From positions 3,599,001-3,663,000 of the forward strand of contig OX438748.1 in the NCBI GenBank assembly GCA_949316235.1: a DNA stretch of 64,000 nucleotides, in the 5' to 3' direction. The translations under genes were made by a program, and so were the position numbers. Positions within the stretch are counted from its first letter, which is position 1, and each line of letters opens with the position of its first letter. Below, piece by piece: positions 59,970 through 64,000 of this stretch. The notes below the pieces were generated by a model, which ran no database searches, was not told the DNA's origin, and was given only the letters and a program-made list of their open reading frames with translations. The stretch is from Oegoconia quadripuncta. Taxonomy: Eukaryota > Arthropoda > Insecta > Lepidoptera > Autostichidae.

Positions 59970-60500
59970 ACATCAGCGACACGACGTCCACTGCTGAACT
60001 TGTCACTTCGTAGATTTGCAGTACGACCGGATGGAAGCGGCCTGCATTTTTTTTTGTCCACAACGGGTTAGTACTTGATCTCAATCACACCTGATATTAA
60101 GTGAAGATGAGGCCGAAGATGGTACCGTACTAACCCGGAAACCTCATCTTATTTGGGGGATTAAGATAGCCATCTTATCTCTGACAATCGGAACACAACA
60201 ATGCTATTTACTGTTTGGCGGCAGATTTAGATAAGATGGTGGTAGCTAGGCGGACATTTAATATGCCCTACCACCAATCAAACCGAGTACTAAATATGTA
60301 CCCCGCTGAGGGTCTAACCCGCGACCCCCGAAACGTAAACCCAATGTTGTTTACATTGAGCCACGGAGGTTGCATCCAGCAATTTCCCGGTCGACCGTGC
60401 ACCTTGTGAGTGGACGTCCTACGCTGCGCTTGCCGATGTGGTCTCCACTCGAGAACTTTAATGGCCCACCGGCCATTAGTTCTTCGAGCTAAGTGCCCTA
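59970..60500 (-). mobile_element. RTE-type LINE 3' end interrupted by SINE-C
   Basis: 59970-60047 and 60371-60500 are parts of one antisense RTE end (GGAAGCGGCCTGCATCC when rejoined; GTGGTCTCCACTCGAGAACT). Confidence 0.78.
60048..60370 (-). mobile_element. SINE-C with 5-bp target duplication
   Basis: Flanked by TGCAT at 60043-60047 and 60371-60375. T run, CCACAACGGGTTAGTACTTG, then CCCCGCTGAGGGTCTAACCC (mutated box B) and GAGCCACGGAGG. Confidence 0.88.
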
Positions 60501-62156
60501 CTACAACTTTTAACACTGGTTATGTCGGTGACTCGTTTGTCTACGGATTTCTTCATGATTCGATAGTAGCGTAGCGCGTTTGGTTAGTTTAGGTTCGAGT
60601 CTTTTTTCATTGTCGCTGTCGCTAACGTGTAATCGGTTGACTCGCTTCAACATTACTTTCGACTGTTTCTGATTGGTCAACGTCTGATAACAAATTAATA
60701 CCTATGTTATAGAAAAAACAACTAACACAAGCTACCGTATCTCCTTCACGTAATTGAAATTGAAATTGATTGACAGCGTGCCATAGACGCCATTAAGGGA
60801 AGGCTTGTGAGGTCGAAGCACGTTTAATGTTTGTGTGAACATTCACATTTACGGCACCGCATAAAGGTTCAACGGCTTGTATATTGGACAAAATAAATAA
60901 AGATAAAATTCAGTACACCGGAGAACGTCGATATCTGGGTAGGCTCCTTGTTTCATTAAAGGTGTGGTTCCAGGCAATATGACCAACACTGTCACAATAG
61001 GACAAATATGAGACGGATACTCACTAAATACTTTTATGACTGCTTGGAAAGTGATACGTAAGTGAACCATTGTCATTGTGGTTATCTTTAACTGCTAGAG
61101 TTAGATATTTAGTTATCGACAATAGTTACTTATTTAGCGTTAACTTTTTTTTGATATTTTTATATGACATTGATTGAATTATTTAACCAAATTGTTTATT
61201 TTTTATTTGTAATATTATTTTTTGGCTGAATTATTTATTATTATTTAGTTTGACTTTTAATATTTACTTTTTATTTTAACATATAGATTGTATAATGATT
61301 ATTATTTATAGTGACTTTCCACCGAATTATTTTAAAAGAATTGTAATAAAAAATGAGAATCTGTAATTGGCATAACTTTGGCTTATAGATTTTGTGTAAT
61401 AGTCTTTATAATGATGCTGTTGACTGTATTATCCAAAAATAAATTACAATAAAATAAACGTATTATTGTTCTTTTTTTCTTTTTGAATTTCTTATTTTAC
61501 ATGAGGAAACTTGTAATTATTGTCATTTATGAATTAATTGAATTGAGCACTATTTCGGTTACATCTAGTGTTATTTTGCGTTAAGAAAAATCAAAATTAC
61601 TTACCGTAGCGCTGACATCCTTTGTCATCAAAACAGAAAGCCTCACGAATTGGGTGTTATACCCGGAAAATAGCTGATTTATTAACCCGGTCATGTCAGG
61701 GATAACCCGGGTCTGCTAACACCGTTGTTACCTACAATGTTTTCATTAATAATATTATGGGCCTGGCAAAGAGATGAGGCAGGATTCAAACAACCCAAGG
61801 CCTGTTATAAATTTTAATTGTGAAATCATATTTGCTACTTCATTTGAGTGTTTAAAATTAATATTTTACGAAGATTATAGATTTTTAATTATTATCAATG
61901 GTAACGCGAATCTTGTATTATCTCCTAACACCTTTTTAGACATAAATTTCGAGTACACGTGATCGGTATGGGTAGTGCATTTGACCGCGAAAAGAAAAGG
62001 AGTAATCGCACGTGATATGCGGTAGATGGCGCGCCGGAATCGAAACACGAAATACTCGAGGTCGTTCCCGGCATATACGGCCTTAAAAGCATCCGTGGTG
62101 CATTGCCTTTCTTGGATAGTCGGGTAAACATAATTATTACCCTAGAACCCTACAAG
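60501..62156. other. No gene recognised
   Basis: AT-rich, especially 61130-61470. AACCCGGTCATG and GATAACCCGGGTC near 61685-61715 form a weak inverted pair. No supported coding frame. Confidence 0.5.
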
Positions 62157-62705
62157 TAAATCAAATCAAAAATGCTTTATTTTGTAGGTACACAGGGTAC
62201 ACTTAAAATAGTCAGACTTTACATTTTTAAAGCTACTGCTTGTTCAAAAGGCAATTTTCCTCTGAGAAAAATAAGCAAGAAACTCGAGAGACTTTTTTGA
62301 AGAACAATAAAAAAAAAGGTTTTTATATTACAAAAAGGTACAATAATATTTCATTATTAATTGTGAAATGCGTTCGGTTATGCGAACGAGCTGGTTATGT
62401 CAACGAATGTTTATCATCTAAATTATCTGATAATTTATAATACGCTTTCTTAATAAGTTTCTGTTTTATAGTATCTTTAAATTTATTGAAAGGAAGGTTT
62501 TGTATATCAACAGGAACCTTATTGAAAAAACGTATACATAAAACCCTTTGAATGAATTACTGACTTTGCGGAGGCGACTTATGTGACCTGCAAGTTTATC
62601 TTTATTTCTTGTACTGGCATCATGTTTATCACTATCTTTCCCGAATGATGCTATATTTTTTTTGACATATATTTGATTTTCAAAAAAACTGACGAAAAGC
62701 TTAGA
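62157..62705 (-). mobile_element. CR1/Jockey-type LINE 3' end
   Basis: Tail AATCAAATCAAAAATGCTTT at 62158; then the reverse of the 18715-19262 element (GTACACAGGGTACACTTAAA, GAACGAGCTGGTTATGTCAA, TCATGTTTATCACTATCTTT). ATAAGTTTCTGTTTTATAGT recurs at 62762, a partial second copy or duplication. Confidence 0.75.
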
Positions 62706-63317
62706 ACAATCTGTCTCTTAAGTCTAAATTGCGCGAACGGCTCGTTTTTGTAAAACAAAGATAAGTTTCTGTTTTATAGTATCTTTAAAGATTGTTCGTA
62801 ACACCCTATGAGGTTTAAAATTAATGAGTGTAATAATGCCTTTTAATACAAAACACGAGAAAAGTTTGTTGAATCCCAAACCCTAGTTGATACTCAAACG
62901 ACTTAACAGTAATTTCTTTTTTCCTCTACAGATCTCTTTGCACGGAAACTAAGTAAGTCTCTTTACAATTCTTTCCTCTGACAAATCTATCGGTAGTGGC
63001 TGAGGCTAACAGACTAGGCAGTACACAAGGGACACCGGGGTTAATTGGACCGCTCGGGGCGAAATACTAATTGGACTGGTTTCTTCGGCCCCGGTACCCT
63101 GCACGCACTTAATACCGTTACTATTTGTATTGATTTAGCTCTTATTGGTACAAACTTGTTTCACCACTATGTTTATTTCAATTCGGTTAGTTCTTTGCAT
63201 AGTGTATTTACGTACCGTAATTATGTTGGAAGAAGAGACGTTAGTGTAAAATTGGTAGGTACTTCATTGGAAATATTGAGAATGTTTATTTTTGGGAAAC
63301 TGACAGTCGTTAGAAAG
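62706..63317. other. No gene recognised
   Basis: A 107-residue plus-strand frame (63045-63368) has no recognisable domain and runs into Lep1-like DNA. Confidence 0.5.
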
Positions 63318-63722
63318 ATTGGATGTTTGTTCGTTTATTTGTTTGTTTGTTGTTCAATCACGGCGTAAATGGTTTAGGATGAAATTTGATATATAGATAG
63401 AATATATCCTAGATATATAATAAGACATAGGATATTTTTATCCCGATAAATGACTAGTTATAAATAATAATAAATAAATATTTCGGACACTTACACCAAT
63501 CATCTAGTCCCAAACTAAGCAATGCTTGTGCTATGGATACTAGATAACGGATAAACATACATAAATATTTATATAAACATCCATGACTCGGTATTAAATA
63601 TTCGTATTCATCACTCAAACATTTACTCCTCGCGGGATTCGAACCCGCAACCGTTGGTTTCGCTGACAGGGTCACTATCCACTACACCAACCGGTCGTCT
63701 GTTCCCGCGGGATAAACAAATT
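63318..63722 (+). mobile_element. Lep1-like element interrupted by SINE-A
   Basis: 5' part 63318-63458 (GATTGGATGTTTGTTCGTTT to CCCGATAAATGACTAGTT), then SINE-A, then GTTCCCGCGGGATAAACAAA at 63700-63722. The family reads GAGTAGTTCCCGCGGG without a break. Confidence 0.72.
63459..63699 (-). mobile_element. SINE-A inside a Lep1-like element
   Basis: ATAATAAATAAATATTTCGG tail, box B CTCGCGGGATTCGAACCCGC, end CACCAACCGGTCGTC: full length. Confidence 0.88.
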
Positions 63723-63960
63723 AATATGTATATTTCGATATTTAATAGTTTACCAAATGACATAAACTCAATGCATGGTAATAGGTTTAAAACGATACTG
63801 ACAAAATGGCTACTAGATCATTGCTTTTATAGTGTTAAGGATTATTTGGAATTTAAAAATTTAATTATTAGTCACATGTCTAGATATAGAGACAAAAAGG
63901 AATAAGAAGAATTTTTGACTTTTCATTAGGATCCAGTTTCTTTCATAAAATACCTATCCT
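63723..63960 (+). mobile_element. LINE 3' end
   Basis: ISIFNSLPNDINSMHGNRFK, WLLDHCFYSVKDYLEFKNL and a stop at 63903-63905. Sister of the minisatellite insert at 3568-3929; relative of the intact LINE at 26972. A (CATA)n run closes the window at 63977-63996. Confidence 0.75.
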
Positions 63961-64000
63961 CAGAATTCTACGAATACATACATACATACATACATATAAT

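Noticed and set aside
63045..63368. 107-residue frame with hydrophobic C terminus
   Set aside because: The C-terminal third lies in Lep1-like repeat DNA; no family signature.

Overview
The window looks like non-coding-rich nuclear DNA from a lepidopteran insect (moth or butterfly). That is inferred from AT-rich sequence, several tRNA-headed SINE families, many 5'-truncated LINE ends with short microsatellite-like tails, and repeats ending in a GCGAAGCCGCGGGC block like the Lep1 Helitron-like family. The species cannot be named from sequence alone.

One host gene is recognisable. On the plus strand, five exons (7753-8123, 15812-16031, 22487-22661, 26447-26583, 32340-32545) join with matching phases, GT/AG borders and no internal stop. 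They encode the last 369 residues of a two-immunoglobulin-domain cell-surface protein of the Dpr (defective proboscis extension response) family, most like Dpr20 from memory. Each exon carries half an Ig fold: Cys115-Cys180 close Ig1 and Cys226-Cys285 close Ig2. The last exon holds a hydrophobic tail suited to a GPI anchor or membrane segment and is followed by AATAAA at 32620. The first exon(s), with signal peptide and promoter, were not found and probably lie upstream of the window.

Layout: 1-7752 is the upstream intron or flank, full of mobile elements. 7753-32545 is the gene, over 95 percent intron. 32546-64000 is downstream intergenic DNA with no recognisable host gene. The longest retroelement ORF (26972-28615, minus) is an intact reverse transcriptase fragment lying in the last intron, starting about 6 bases after the exon 4 splice donor.

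Mobile DNA falls into recurring families that I named internally: SINE-A, SINE-B, SINE-C and SINE-D (tRNA-type heads); RTE-type LINE ends; CR1/Jockey-type LINE ends; Lep1-like Helitron pieces; a long-arm foldback MITE (about 385 bp, arms about 80 bp); a second MITE with a 30-bp TIR; a 143-bp hairpin MITE, one copy of which has grown pentanucleotide satellites; a Harbinger-like MITE with TAA target duplication; a Tc1/mariner-like MITE; and a 5S-rRNA-related repeat. Several are nested, so relative ages can be read directly. No CRISPR, rRNA operon, true tRNA gene or bacterial feature was seen. All family assignments come from reading and memory, not from a search.
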